Source: Anaerolineae bacterium
GTDB taxonomy: Bacteria > Chloroflexota > Anaerolineae > Aggregatilineales > JAFGMM01
Length of the DNA stretch: 64,000 nt
Assembly (NCBI GenBank): GCA_027494055.1
Contig: JAOSJO010000012.1
Location: forward strand, 310,001 to 374,000
Direction of reading: 5' to 3'
Position 1 is the stretch's first letter. Each line of letters starts with the position of its first letter. Below, piece after piece: positions 10,675 through 19,616 of the stretch. The position numbers were made by a program, and so were the translations under genes. The notes below the pieces were generated by a model. It was not told the DNA's origin. It saw only the letters and a program-made list of their open reading frames with translations, and ran no database searches.

Positions 10675-11481
10675 TCACGCCTTGCGCGCGACCCAAATCA
10701 ACTCCTGCTCCTCGCGCGTGAACGGCTGCCGGTCGAACGTGCCGTACAGCGCCTCGACCTCGAAGCCGCACGCCGCCAGCAGGTGCTCGAACTCGAAGCG
10801 GTAAATCCAACGCAGCGTGAGCGGGATGTATTGCCGGTCCACGACGCGCCCGCTGGCGTCGATCTCTTCGTTGACCAGGAACGACTCGAGAATCTGGTTT
10901 ACCGTGTCGTAGTGGCGCGGGTTCCACACCATCACCCGGTTGCCGTCTTCGTTGGTGAACGCCTCGCGCGGCGTTTCGAAAAAGGGCTGCCAACGCTTCG
11001 TCGCCCCGGCGATCACATCCAGCGCCGGGTTGAAGAAATTCAGCGCCAGCCGCCCGCCGTCGCGAAGGTGGTGGTGGATACGCCCCAAGGTCGCCTTCTG
11101 GTCACCCACCGTCAGCAGGGACAGGAACGCGCGGAACGGGATGTAGACCAGCGCGAACTGCTGGCCCAGGTCAAAGGTGCGCATGTCGCCCTGGAGCACG
11201 CGTATCCGCGACCGCACGTCCTCCGGCAACGTCGGGAGCTTGGCGCGCAGCCGGTCCAGCATGGCAGGCGAGACGTCCAACCCCACCACCTCGACGCCGG
11301 CCTCGGCCACCGGGATCATCACGCGCCCCGTGCCGCAGCCCAGCTCAAGCGCCGGCCCGCCGGCGCGCACCGCCTCCTCGACGTAGAAAGCGATGTCGGC
11401 GGTGTAGCCGCGGAAACGCGCGTCGTAATCTTCGGCGTGGGCATCATATTCGCTCAGATCGTGGGACTGATTGGACGTCAT
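10675..11481 (-). CDS. Class I SAM-dependent methyltransferase
   Basis: 268 residues with the Rossmann methyltransferase core: motif I ALELGCGTGRV (about 44-54), the acidic residue of VVGLDVSPAML, LQGDMRTFDL and a later LNFFNPALD strand. The C-terminal portion is a beta-rich domain (YIPLTLRWIYRFEFEHLLAACGFEV), common in ubiquinone/menaquinone-type and small-molecule methyltransferases. Its ATG shares one base with the TGA of the thioesterase upstream (TGATG), so the two are translationally coupled. The acceptor substrate cannot be deduced. Confidence 0.82.
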   Translation of the reverse strand: MTSNQSHDLSEYDAHAEDYDARFRGYTADIAFYVEEAVRAGGPALELGCGTGRVMIPVAEAGVEVVGLDVSPAMLDRLRAKLPTLPEDVRSRIRVLQGDMRTFDLGQQFALVYIPFRAFLSLLTVGDQKATLGRIHHHLRDGGRLALNFFNPALDVIAGATKRWQPFFETPREAFTNEDGNRVMVWNPRHYDTVNQILESFLVNEEIDASGRVVDRQYIPLTLRWIYRFEFEHLLAACGFEVEALYGTFDRQPFTREEQELIWVARKA

Positions 11482-11960
11482 CAGTCGTCCCCCTCCTCCA
11501 ATGGATAGACCATCCAGCCCTCCGCCTCGGCGTCGAACCCGGCGACCATCTCCGACGGCATCTCCGCCAGCAGCCCGCGCGCCTCGACGGCGACCGTCCC
11601 GTCGGACAGGATCACCTGGCCGCTGGCCTCCAGCCGGCGGCCCCGGTCCGCGTCGATGCGCGCCGCCACCGTGACCGGCTGCGCCGTCGGCACCGGCTGC
11701 CGGTACCTGATTTCCATCTTCAGCGTCATCAGGAACCGGTTCGGGTCCGCCACCATCGCGGCGCGGCCCATCGCCTCGTCGAGGACGGTCGCCAGAATGC
11801 CCCCGTGCGCGATGCCGGGATAGCTCTGGAAGTGGTCGGCTACGGTCAGCGTGGCGCGCACTGCGCCGTCCGCGCTGTTGAAGAAGCGCAGCTTCAGGCC
11901 GGCGGGGTTCTCCAGCCCGCAGACGAAACAGTGCTTCGAGTTCGGCTGCAGATCGGCCAT
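11481..11960 (-). CDS. PaaI family hotdog-fold thioesterase
   Basis: A 159-residue single hotdog domain. A short N-terminal HCFVCGLENPAGLKLRF stretch with a Cys pair is followed by AHGGILATVLDEAMG (about 54-68), the central helix carrying the catalytic Gly/Asp region of PaaI-like acyl-CoA thioesterases. The substrate acyl group is unknown. The ATG at 11960 was preferred over a GTG two codons upstream. It begins immediately after the LLM oxidoreductase stop and is coupled to the methyltransferase downstream. It probably shares a transcript with the F420 genes without being part of F420 synthesis. Confidence 0.78.
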   Translation of the reverse strand: MADLQPNSKHCFVCGLENPAGLKLRFFNSADGAVRATLTVADHFQSYPGIAHGGILATVLDEAMGRAAMVADPNRFLMTLKMEIRYRQPVPTAQPVTVAARIDADRGRRLEASGQVILSDGTVAVEARGLLAEMPSEMVAGFDAEAEGWMVYPLEEGDD

Positions 11961-11962
11961 CG

Positions 11963-12961
11963 TCACGTCACGGCAAAGGCGTCGATCATCGCCTTCACGT
12001 CATCGCCGAGCGGGTACAGGATCGGGCACGTCGCCCCCGCCGCCTTGTACTCCTCGACCTTTGCGCGGCACTCGTCCGGCGTGCCGGAGGCGGTAATCAA
12101 CTGCACCACGTCGTCAGGCACGAGCCGCATCGCCTCCTCGATCTGCGCCTCGGTGGCCGGCCAGGTGAGCACCTGGTTGATCTCGTCGAGGAGCGCCTGG
12201 CTGACGCCGCTCGCCTTCATGATGTGCGGCTGCTGGCCCAGGTATTGCGTCACCAGCTTGCGCGCGTTGTCGAGCGCCTTCTTCCGGTCGGCGTCCAGCG
12301 AGCACACCACCAACTGCGGGCGGTCAATGTCGTCCACCTTGCGCCCGGCTTTCTTCGCGCCGGCCTCCAGGCGTTCCATCGCCGACTCGTTGTACTTCGG
12401 CGACACCAGGTAGTTGAGCACCACGCCGTCGGCGATCTCGCCCGTCAGTTCCATCATCTGCGGCCCGGTCGCCCCAATGTAGATTGGCACGTTGCGCGGC
12501 GCGCGCCGCCCATGCACGATGTCCAGCTCGATGCCGGTCACGTGGACGAACTCGCCGTGGAACGTGACGCGCTTCATCGCCAGCAGGTCGCGCACCACGG
12601 TGACCACCTCGCGCATCGCCTGGAGCGGCTTGCGCCGGTCGATGCCCACGTTCTTCGCCAGCGGGTCCCACCACGCGCCGATGCCGCAGAGGATCCGGTC
12701 TGGCGCGAGGTCGTCAAGCGTCAGGTACGTGGCGGCGATCAGCGCGGCGTTGCGCGTCCAGTTGTTGATGACGCCGGAGCCGACCTTGATGCGGCGCGTG
12801 GTGGCGGCGAAGGCGGCCATCGGCACGACGGCGTCGCGCACCAGGCGCGACTCGGCCTGCCAGACCGCCTCAAAGCCGCGCTGTTCGGCGTACTGCACGT
12901 ACTTGATGCCATCCGGGATCGGGTGAGCGTCTTGAAGGTAAAGCGCGACACGTTCGGCCAT
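11963..12961 (-). CDS. LLM class F420-dependent oxidoreductase
   Basis: A 332-residue TIM-barrel flavin/F420 enzyme of the luciferase-like monooxygenase family. Diagnostic segments are [15 protein letters not shown], the [18 protein letters not shown] strand-loop that contacts the deazaflavin, [10 protein letters not shown] and [24 protein letters not shown]. These match F420-dependent reductases such as Mer-like and MSMEG-type proteins rather than FMN luciferases; the physiological substrate is unknown. ATG 12961 was chosen because AAGGA sits at the right spacing; an ATG three codons upstream is possible. It is 57 nt downstream of cofC, an F420 biosynthesis gene, which supports F420 use. Confidence 0.85.
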   Translation of the reverse strand: MAERVALYLQDAHPIPDGIKYVQYAEQRGFEAVWQAESRLVRDAVVPMAAFAATTRRIKVGSGVINNWTRNAALIAATYLTLDDLAPDRILCGIGAWWDPLAKNVGIDRRKPLQAMREVVTVVRDLLAMKRVTFHGEFVHVTGIELDIVHGRRAPRNVPIYIGATGPQMMELTGEIADGVVLNYLVSPKYNESAMERLEAGAKKAGRKVDDIDRPQLVVCSLDADRKKALDNARKLVTQYLGQQPHIMKASGVSQALLDEINQVLTWPATEAQIEEAMRLVPDDVVQLITASGTPDECRAKVEEYKAAGATCPILYPLGDDVKAMIDAFAVT

Positions 12962-13018
12962 ATTGCCCATCCTTTCGTGAGGTCTATCGCGGTGGGGCGC
13001 GACCTGCCGCTTCTCTCT

Positions 13019-13675
13019 TTAACAGTCAGCAGCCAGCGCCAGCAACTCCGGCATGATGAGCGGCTCGCCAAGCTCTTCGGCAAGCGCGCGATAGCACGCC
13101 AGGTCATCCGGCGTGTCGATGTCCAGCGCCACGCGTGGCGAGTGCCACTCATACACGTCAGCCTGCGCCTTCTCCGCGAGCGCCTTGTGCCGGGCGAAGC
13201 TCCCCGGCCCGAACGCATATGCGATCACGCCGGGCGGGCACGTCAGCAGGGCGTTGGTGCCGTCGCCGTGACGGTCCGAGGCCAGCACGACGGCGCGCTC
13301 GCTTTGGCACGCCAGGTTGACCAGCGCCTCCAGGTCCTCCACTGAGAACAGCGGCAGGTCTGCGGGCAGCACCAGGGTCGAGGTTGCGCCCATCGTGCGC
13401 GTGAGCTGCGCCGCCCGCGTCAGCGCCGGGTTGAGCGCGGGCGAGCCGCTTTCCAGCACGGTCTGCACGCCGTAGTCGCGCGCCTCCGCCAGCGCGCGCG
13501 TGTCGCGGCTCACCACGAGCACGCCTAGCTTGACCGGCGCGGTCGTCAACACGTCCAGCACATGGTGCAACATCGCCGCCGCCAGCGCCTCGCGCTGCGC
13601 ACGGCTGAAGAGCGGGTCCAGCCGGCTCTTCGCCAGGTTCCACGGTTTGACCGGTACTATCGTCCACAACTTCAC
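13019..13675 (-). CDS. cofC: 2-phospho-L-lactate (or PEP) guanylyltransferase CofC/FbiD
   Basis: About 218 residues of the CofC nucleotidyltransferase family. The enzyme activates 2-phospholactate or phosphoenolpyruvate with GTP to give the donor that CofD uses in coenzyme F420 assembly. It begins MKLWTIVPVKPWNLAKSRL, the family signature with the GTP-binding Lys/Arg. LVLPADLPLFSVEDLEAL contains the metal-binding Asp, and ASDRHGDGTNALLTCPPG is the conserved substrate loop. The GTG at 13675 was chosen because it overlaps the cofD stop as GTGA; an upstream TTG also exists. The physical order cofD-cofC supports the call. Confidence 0.9.
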   Translation of the reverse strand: MKLWTIVPVKPWNLAKSRLDPLFSRAQREALAAAMLHHVLDVLTTAPVKLGVLVVSRDTRALAEARDYGVQTVLESGSPALNPALTRAAQLTRTMGATSTLVLPADLPLFSVEDLEALVNLACQSERAVVLASDRHGDGTNALLTCPPGVIAYAFGPGSFARHKALAEKAQADVYEWHSPRVALDIDTPDDLACYRALAEELGEPLIMPELLALAADC

Positions 13676-14616
13676 AGCGTTTTGCTCCAATCTAGAATCG
13701 TTTCCGCCAGCCGCCGCCTGTCCGCACGCGCGTTCATGACGGTATCCGTCACGAGCGTCGCCATCCCCAGGGCGCGCACGCGCGGCTCAAGCCCGGCGTC
13801 CCGCACGTCGAGCACAAAACCGTCGAGAAGGTCCTTGTAGTGCGCCGCCACCCCCACTGGCGACACCTCCATGCCCATCTCGGCCATCAGCTTGGCCGCC
13901 GGTCCTTTGAGCGCCGCGCCGCCGACAATGGGGCTGACGGCGACACGGCGCGCCTGCACGCCCGCCAGCCGCGCGCGCAGCCCATCCACCGCCAGCATCG
14001 GGTCAATCGAGAGCACAGGGTTCGACGGGCAGAACACCACGAGCGCGGCGGCGTCGAGCGCGGCGCTGACTTCCGGCGTGAGCGCCGCCGCTGCCGCGCC
14101 TTCGTAGCGCAGCCCGGCCACGACCGGCTCCCAGCGCCGCCGCACGAAGTACTCCTGAAAGCTCAGCGCGCCCTCGCCCACCGTATCGACCATCGTGGCG
14201 ACGCGGTCGTCGGTGACCGGCAGCACACGCGGCGCGACGCCGAGCGCCCGGCACATGCGCCCGACGACTTCCGTCAGGCGCGCGCCGGCGCGCAGCGCGC
14301 TCGTGCGCACGAGGTGCGTGGCGAGGTCCTGGTCGCCGAGCGCGAACCAGGTCTCCGCGCCGTAGCGGCCCAGCATCTGCAGTGCGGCGTTCGTGTCGCC
14401 AGCGATGCCCCACCCCTTGACCGGGTCGGCCAGCCCCGCCAGCGTGTACATCACGGTGTCCAGGTCCGGGCAGATGTACAGCCCGTGATGTTCGAAGTCG
14501 TCGCCGACGTTGACCACCACGGTCAGGCGTTCAGGCGGGAGGGCCAGCGCGAGGCCGAGGGCCAGCTTGGCCCCACCCACGCCCCCGGCGAGCGCGACAA
14601 CGTTGCCGGCGCTCAC
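13672..14616 (-). CDS. cofD: 2-phospho-L-lactate transferase CofD/FbiA
   Basis: About 314 residues. CofD transfers the phospholactyl or phosphoenolpyruvyl group to the deazaflavin Fo, forming (dehydro)F420-0. The sequence opens with LAGGVGGAKLALGLA (about 9-23) and continues with NVGDDFEHHGLYICPDLDTVMYTLAG, the Fo-binding Asp region. GWGIAGDTNAALQMLGRYG and FCPSNPVLSIDPML also match the family. GTG 14616 overlaps the nitroreductase stop (GTGA) and begins exactly at the domain, so the longer upstream frame is rejected. Its own stop overlaps cofC. A neighbouring CofE/FbiB ligase domain is not in the window. Confidence 0.93.
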   Translation of the reverse strand: MSAGNVVALAGGVGGAKLALGLALALPPERLTVVVNVGDDFEHHGLYICPDLDTVMYTLAGLADPVKGWGIAGDTNAALQMLGRYGAETWFALGDQDLATHLVRTSALRAGARLTEVVGRMCRALGVAPRVLPVTDDRVATMVDTVGEGALSFQEYFVRRRWEPVVAGLRYEGAAAAALTPEVSAALDAAALVVFCPSNPVLSIDPMLAVDGLRARLAGVQARRVAVSPIVGGAALKGPAAKLMAEMGMEVSPVGVAAHYKDLLDGFVLDVRDAGLEPRVRALGMATLVTDTVMNARADRRRLAETILDWSKTL

Positions 14617-15218
14617 CGCCACAGCACCCGCGTGTCGAGGGGAAACCGGTCTTTGGTCCGCACGGTCGCCGGATAGCCCAACGTAATCAACCCCAACGGT
14701 TCGTAATCTTCCGGCAGGCGCAGCGCCGCGCGCACGACATCCGGGCAGAAGAGGGGCGCGCACATCCAGCACGCGCCCAGGCCCTCGGCATGGGCCATCA
14801 ACAGGAGGTTCTGCCCGGCCATCGCCACGCCCTGCACCGCCATGGTCCGTTCGTGCGTCTGGCGGCGCGGGTCAGGATACTGGTCCATGTCCGCCATCGT
14901 CATGCAGAGCACAATCAGCGCCGGCGCAGCGCCCAGCCGCTCCCGCGAGCGGCTCACCTGGCGGTCAATGGCTTCCTGAGGCAGGCCGTCGGCGGCAAGG
15001 TCCGCGCGCCAGCGCGCCGCCATCTGCTCAACCAGCCGCGCCCGCGCCGCTGGCGTCTTCACGACAACGAAGCGCCAGGGCTGGCGGTTGTGCGCCGAGG
15101 GCGCCCAGGCCGCCGCGCGCAGCAGCCGCTCGATCAGGGCGTCGGGCACAGGCCGCGACAGGTAGCGCCGCACCGAGCGGCGGCTCTCGATTATACCCAA
15201 TAGGGCGTCGGCGTTCAT
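14613..15218 (-). CDS. Nitroreductase family protein, FbiB C-terminal-like
   Basis: A 201-residue FMN-dependent nitroreductase-fold protein. ESRRSVRRYLSRPVPDALIERLL and AAAWAPSAHNRQPWRFVVV closely resemble the C-terminal domain of actinobacterial FbiB, which reduces dehydro-F420 in F420 synthesis. Other family features are the HAEGLGACWMCAPLFCPD active-site region and PLGLITLGYP. The overlap with cofD (GTGA) makes an F420 role likely, although the gamma-glutamyl ligase half of FbiB is missing here. A general nitroreductase is the alternative. ATG 15218 was selected over an upstream GTG three codons earlier. It is the first gene of the F420 operon. Confidence 0.8.
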   Translation of the reverse strand: MNADALLGIIESRRSVRRYLSRPVPDALIERLLRAAAWAPSAHNRQPWRFVVVKTPAARARLVEQMAARWRADLAADGLPQEAIDRQVSRSRERLGAAPALIVLCMTMADMDQYPDPRRQTHERTMAVQGVAMAGQNLLLMAHAEGLGACWMCAPLFCPDVVRAALRLPEDYEPLGLITLGYPATVRTKDRFPLDTRVLWR

Positions 15219-15281
15219 GCGGCACACACTCCCCCAAGCATGAAACCCGGCTTCGCGGCGTGGCGCGCGCGCCGGCGCGAT

Positions 15282-16274
15282 CTAGAGCGTCGTGATGGTC
15301 TTGGCAACACGGAGTTGTTTGGGGAAGTGCGGCAGATACTCGGCCAGCTCGCGCCAGCGCCCGGCGGCGCGCCCTTCGAGGTAGCGGCGCAGCACGCTGA
15401 CCATGCCCGGCAGGATCGTGAGGCCCGCGGCCTTGGTCTGCATGAGGATGTAGGCCTTCGCCTCCTGCGTGCTGATCGCTTCCTCAAGGAACAGCCCGAC
15501 CGCCCCCACGACGAACAGCCCGGCGAATTGCTCGCCGAAGGTCGGGTAGCGCGCGGTGTACTCGGCGGTCACCGGCAGCGGCTGCTCGGCCACTCTGGCG
15601 ACGACATCGGGGTGCTGGCGCAGGTACGCCAGCACGAGCAGCCGGCCATACTCGGTCAGCGTCGCGCGGACCACGTGCGCCGGGTCCTCGTCGAACGGCC
15701 AGGGCGGGTTGTCGCCCCACGCGATGCGCGGCGGCGCGACGCAGTACAGCGCCGTCCCGACGCGCAGCCCGATCTCGGTATCGGTGGGATAGCTGATGTT
15801 GGGCGCGAACACGAAAGTCTCAGCCACCGGCCCGATGAACGCCTCAAGGAAGTCGTGCAGGTTGAGCGGCTGCAACACGGTCTCGGCGGCGGTCTTGGCC
15901 TCGTGCCAGTGCTGCGCCTCCTCTTCCCACCAGTCAGCGAGGCGACACACCTCGTAGAAGTGGCGGAGCTGCTCGTTCCACCGGGGCGGCACCCAGCGCG
16001 GCGTCTCGTCCGTCTCCAGGTCGGGCCACGAGAGGCGCATGACGTAGGTGTACATCGCCTCCAACGGCGCGCCCTTGCTCAGCAACACCTGCATGGCGTG
16101 CACCGCCGGGTGGTGCGTGTACTCGGCGACGACCTTGCGCGTGCCACGGGCGTGAGCGTGGGTGCCGTGCGGCTTGCGCGCCTGCTCTTCAGCGGGCCAG
16201 TTGGTCGCCGCCAGGACTGCGGACAACAGCCGGATTCGGTCATCGATGTGGACGTGTACGGTGCATTCGCCCAT
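15282..16274 (-). CDS. Hypothetical protein, about 330 residues
   Basis: I do not recognise the family with confidence. From the ATG at 16274 the protein starts MGECTVHVHIDDRIRLLSAVLAA. It has an EYTHHPAVHAMQVLL helix (about 48-62), a Trp-rich middle part (LSWPDLETDETPRWVPPRWNEQL) and a short LFVVGAVGLFLEEAIS stretch. There is no signal peptide and no clear catalytic motif; paired His residues might bind metal. The layout is reminiscent of DUF4932-type proteins, but this is a weak impression. It is upstream of the F420 operon on the same strand, 63 nt from the FbiB-like start. Confidence 0.6.
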   Translation of the reverse strand: MGECTVHVHIDDRIRLLSAVLAATNWPAEEQARKPHGTHAHARGTRKVVAEYTHHPAVHAMQVLLSKGAPLEAMYTYVMRLSWPDLETDETPRWVPPRWNEQLRHFYEVCRLADWWEEEAQHWHEAKTAAETVLQPLNLHDFLEAFIGPVAETFVFAPNISYPTDTEIGLRVGTALYCVAPPRIAWGDNPPWPFDEDPAHVVRATLTEYGRLLVLAYLRQHPDVVARVAEQPLPVTAEYTARYPTFGEQFAGLFVVGAVGLFLEEAISTQEAKAYILMQTKAAGLTILPGMVSVLRRYLEGRAAGRWRELAEYLPHFPKQLRVAKTITTL

Positions 16275-16511
16275 GTGCCATCCGAGATGATGTGCTGGAT
16301 TGCGGCAGGATGCTAAAGGCTCGGCGTGCGCCGGCGGGGCCTTGGCCTGCACAGTTTTTTATTCTACATCAACCGCCCCGCCGCGCATAATCGGACGCCC
16401 CCTGTCGTTGACGCACGATTACCGAAAACAAACCACTTCATAACGGTGCGCCGTATTTACACCTCATGCGGGGTGCGCTAGGGTAGTGTCGGCGGGTAAA
16501 GCGGAGTAAAA

Positions 16512-16685
16512 ATGGGCACGGAACAGGAAGTTCAAACACGTCGGAAGTCGTCGGTAGATTACCGCTGCCCGTTCTGTTTGCAGCGGTTCCCAACGCCGGA
16601 GCAGGTCGCACGCCACCTGGTCTACAGCAAGTGCGGTCAGCGCGCGAGCCGGAACAACGGCAAGAACCACGACAACGGTCACTAA
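16512..16685 (+). CDS. 57-residue zinc-finger-like protein
   Basis: A small gene read directly from the sequence: ATG at 16512, TAA at 16683-16685. The product contains YRCPFCLQRF, then TPEQVARHLVYSKCG, that is Cys-x2-Cys, 12 residues, His, five residues, Cys. This spacing suits a single C2HC-type zinc finger. The N-terminal 16 residues are polar and the tail is Asn/His/Lys-rich. There is no obvious ribosome site beyond AAAA. A hairpin terminator lies 80 nt downstream. The function is unknown; DNA or RNA binding is an inference from the finger. Confidence 0.55.
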   Translation: MGTEQEVQTRRKSSVDYRCPFCLQRFPTPEQVARHLVYSKCGQRASRNNGKNHDNGH

Positions 16686-16765
16686 CGCGCGCCTCCCTCC
16701 CCCACCTGCGCCATCGACCACCACACTGGCGACGTTAGCACGTCCACAGCCAAACCGATCCTGAA

Positions 16766-16797
16766 GCGCCAGCACCCCACAGGGGCTGGCGCATTTT
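16766..16797 (+). terminator. Rho-independent-like terminator
   Basis: GCGCCAGC (16766-16773) pairs perfectly with GCTGGCGC (16785-16792), followed by ATTTT (16793-16797). It sits between the small zinc-finger gene and surE and would end the former. The rest of 16686-16968 holds no gene; a -10-like TATGAT is at 16862-16867. Confidence 0.55.
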
Positions 16798-16968
16798 GAG
16801 TCGGGCCAGTGCGCCGCGCAACGCGCGCTGCCCCCATCCCGTGATGCCGAGTTCAGGGTGATATGATACACTTGCCGTTGTGCGCGCAGGGCCGCCCGCG
16901 CGGACGCGCGCGCCAGCGCCTTGCTTTGGCGACTCCACGCATCACACGGGTAACACGAGCGACGCGCC

Positions 16969-17724
16969 ATGCACATTCTGGTCACCAACGACGACGGCAT
17001 CTTCGCGCCCGGCCTGCTGGCCCTGGCGACCGCCATGCGCCAACTGGGCGAGGTCACGATCATCGCGCCCGCGCAGAACCAGAGCGCCATCGGCCACCGC
17101 AAGACCATGCACAAGCCGCTCCGCGCCTGGCCGGCGACGCTCACCGACGGGTCTGAAGCCATCGCGACCAACGGCTCGCCCTCCGACGCTGTTGCGCTGG
17201 CGCTGCTGGGCCTGGTGGAGGAACGGATCGACATGATCTGTTCCGGGATCAACCACGGCCCCAATCTGAGCCGCGACATCACCTACAGCGGCACCGTTAC
17301 CGCCGCGATGGAAGGCGCGATCTGGAACGTGCCCTCTGTGGCGGTCTCATTGGACACTTACGGCGACGCCGATTTCGCCGCCGCTGCGGAAATCGCGCTC
17401 AAGGTGGCGCGCCACGTCGCCGCCTACGGCCTCCCGCCCCTGACGCTGCTCAACGTCAACGTGCCCGGCCTCCCGGCGGCAGAAATCGGCGGCATCCGCG
17501 TCACCCGGCAGGGCCAGCGCGTCTATCGCGACGCGCTGGTACAGCGTCTCGACCCGCGCGGGCGGCCCTATTACTGGATCGGCGGCGAGACGCCCAGCGG
17601 CGACGCGGAGGAAGAAGGCACAGACATGTGGGCCGTCGCGCATGGTCTCGTGTCGGTCACGCCCATCAGCATGGACATGACCAACCACGACGCGATTGGC
17701 GCGCTGCAAGCGTGGGATTGGTGA
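16969..17724 (+). CDS. surE: 5'/3'-nucleotidase SurE
   Basis: A 251-residue SurE survival protein, a cytoplasmic metal-dependent nucleotidase acting on nucleoside monophosphates. The metal site is complete: Asp8-Asp9 in LVTNDDGIFAPG, Ser39 in NQSAIGH and Asn95 in SGINHGPN. The SGTVTAAMEGA helix and VNVPG also match. The length and both ends are normal. There is a -10-like TATGAT about 100 nt upstream. The neighbouring SDR gene starts about 20 nt later and could be co-transcribed. Confidence 0.95.
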   Translation: MHILVTNDDGIFAPGLLALATAMRQLGEVTIIAPAQNQSAIGHRKTMHKPLRAWPATLTDGSEAIATNGSPSDAVALALLGLVEERIDMICSGINHGPNLSRDITYSGTVTAAMEGAIWNVPSVAVSLDTYGDADFAAAAEIALKVARHVAAYGLPPLTLLNVNVPGLPAAEIGGIRVTRQGQRVYRDALVQRLDPRGRPYYWIGGETPSGDAEEEGTDMWAVAHGLVSVTPISMDMTNHDAIGALQAWDW

Positions 17725-17746
17725 CGGCGCGTGTGTTGGAGTGCTG

Positions 17747-18490
17747 GTGTATAGGCGGGAACCCCCTCCTCCGAAGGTGTTCCTTACCGGCGCTACCGGC
17801 TACCTGGGACGCCGCGTGGTGCGCGCTTTGCTCGAACGGGAGGTGGGCGTTACCGTGCTGGTGCGCTCCAACGCCGATTACCGCGCCAAGCTCGGCCCTT
17901 TCGCCGACCAGGTGGAGGTCGTCATCGGCGATGCGTGGAACCTGGGCAGCCTCAACGGGCGGGCGCGCGGGCACGTCTGCGTCATCCACCTCGTGGGCGG
18001 CAGGGGCATCGATCCAGGGCGCGGCCTCACCAACCGGCACCTGAACTACACCTCGACGCGCACCGTGGCCGCAATGGCGCTGGGCGATGGCGTGCGCCGC
18101 TTTGTCTATCTGAGCAACGCCGGCCTGCCGCCCTGGATGAGCGACCTGAGCGACAGCAAGCGCATGGCCGAGGCCTACCTGCAACGCTGCGGCCTGGACT
18201 GGCTGGTGATCCGCGCGCCGCGCCTGGTGGGCGGCGAGCGGCGGCATACCGTCCTCTCCTACCTGATGAAGCCGCTGCGCTACGTGCCCCTGCTCAACCG
18301 ACTCGCGCCGCTGCCGGTTGGGGTCGCCGCGCGCGGGATCGCGGCCCTCGCACTGAACGAACAGACCTACCGCGCCATCTACTACGGCCCGCACCTGCGA
18401 CGCCTGGGCCGCCCGCCGAAGCGCCCACGCCAGGAACCGCCGCGCCAACTGCCGCCGGGACCGCCGGGCGGCTACCCGGCCCGCCGCTGA
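17747..18490 (+). CDS. NAD(P)-binding SDR protein (NmrA/complex I assembly-like)
   Basis: About 247 residues of an atypical SDR. VFLTGATGYLGRRVVRALLE is the dinucleotide-binding motif, HLVGGRG follows the fourth strand, FVYLSNAG the fifth, and SDSKRMAEAYL provides the Lys position but no clear catalytic Tyr. It ends in a Pro/Arg-rich tail. Such proteins act as NAD(P) sensors, epimerases or assembly factors (NDUFA9-like). The start is uncertain: GTG 17747 has GGAG five bases upstream, GTG 17777 lies just at the first strand, and a TTG at 17696 would overlap surE. Confidence 0.75.
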   Translation: MYRREPPPPKVFLTGATGYLGRRVVRALLEREVGVTVLVRSNADYRAKLGPFADQVEVVIGDAWNLGSLNGRARGHVCVIHLVGGRGIDPGRGLTNRHLNYTSTRTVAAMALGDGVRRFVYLSNAGLPPWMSDLSDSKRMAEAYLQRCGLDWLVIRAPRLVGGERRHTVLSYLMKPLRYVPLLNRLAPLPVGVAARGIAALALNEQTYRAIYYGPHLRRLGRPPKRPRQEPPRQLPPGPPGGYPARR

Positions 18491-18608
18491 TCGGCCCGCT
18501 TAAGACGATGACGGTTGTCTTGGTCAATAAATGCGTTTGTCACTGTTCCGCCGTCGCGGATGTGCTACGCTCACGGGTGAGCGAAGCTGACGCGCCAGGG
18601 TTCTGTCC

Positions 18609-19610
18609 ATGCCGATTTCGCTGCGCGGCATCGATTTCCTGATCACCTACAACTGCCCGTCGCAGTGCGCGCACTGCTGCTACCGCGCCGGGCCGGGCCG
18701 GGGTGGGCGGCTCTCCGCCGCCGAGGTGACGGGCTATCTACGCCAGGTGAGCGGCCACCCGCTGGAGTGGGTGATGCTCTTCGGCGGCGAACCCTTCCTC
18801 TATATGGACGACCTGGCGGCGATGGTCGCGGCAGTGCGGCGCGAGACCGCCGCCCAGCCCATCGTGTTCACAAACGCCTACTGGGCCTACGACGAGGCGT
18901 TCGCCACGCAGCGCCTCAGCCGGCTGCGCGCGGCCGGCCTCGACCGGATTTCGCTCAGCGTCGATGCGTTCCACAGCGCCTACGTGCCGGTGGCGCGCGT
19001 CGCGCTGGCGATCCGCGTGGCGCGCGCGCTGGGCTACGCGCAGATTGACGTGGACAACCAGTGGATCATCGCGCCGGAGCTGGAGACGCCCACCAACGCG
19101 GCGACGCGCCGCATGATGGACCTGCTGGCGGAGATGGTCGATCTTACCGGCGTCCACGTGTCGAACTCGCGCACGCGCCCGGTCGGTCGCGCCGCCGAGC
19201 GCCTCCCGGAGATTTTGCGCGCTGTAGGCAGAATGCCGGAGGGACTGTGCGAGGCGAAGGGGCTGTGCATCGCCCCCTACTACCTGGGCGAAGACCTGCG
19301 CCAGCCACGGACTGTGGAAGTCTTTCCCGACGGCGAGGTGAACCTGTGCGCCGGCATCTCGCTCGGAAACGCGCGCCGGACGCCGCTGTCGCAGCTCCTC
19401 GCCGGCTACGACTACACGAAACACCCCGTCATTCGGATGCTCGTCACGGGGGGACCGGTGGCGCTGCTCGCAGAGGCGGAGGCCGCCGGCTACGCGCGCC
19501 TCCCCGGCTACATCGATCCGTGCCACCTGTGCTACGAAGCGCGCCGGTTCCTGCACCCAAAACAGCCGGCGCTGCTCGCGCCGGCTGCCGTCTACGATCC
19601 GGATCGCTGA
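18609..19610 (+). CDS. Radical SAM protein
   Basis: 333 residues. The 4Fe-4S/SAM site is Cys16-x3-Cys20-x2-Cys23 in YNCPSQCAHCCY. The MLFGGEPFLY stretch is the GGE motif and ISLSVDAFHSAYVP fits a later barrel strand. Extra cysteines toward the C-terminus (GLCEAKGLC, VNLCAG, PCHLCYEARR) could hold an auxiliary cluster or zinc as in SPASM-like proteins, though the pattern is not canonical. No peptide precursor or obvious substrate gene is adjacent; the nearest neighbours are an SDR and a TVP38 membrane protein. The substrate is unknown. Confidence 0.82.
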   Translation: MPISLRGIDFLITYNCPSQCAHCCYRAGPGRGGRLSAAEVTGYLRQVSGHPLEWVMLFGGEPFLYMDDLAAMVAAVRRETAAQPIVFTNAYWAYDEAFATQRLSRLRAAGLDRISLSVDAFHSAYVPVARVALAIRVARALGYAQIDVDNQWIIAPELETPTNAATRRMMDLLAEMVDLTGVHVSNSRTRPVGRAAERLPEILRAVGRMPEGLCEAKGLCIAPYYLGEDLRQPRTVEVFPDGEVNLCAGISLGNARRTPLSQLLAGYDYTKHPVIRMLVTGGPVALLAEAEAAGYARLPGYIDPCHLCYEARRFLHPKQPALLAPAAVYDPDR

Positions 19611-19616
19611 GGCGGG

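Noticed and set aside
9820-11508. A 562-codon plus-strand frame
   Set aside because: Antisense shadow over the CoxM-like and methyltransferase genes.
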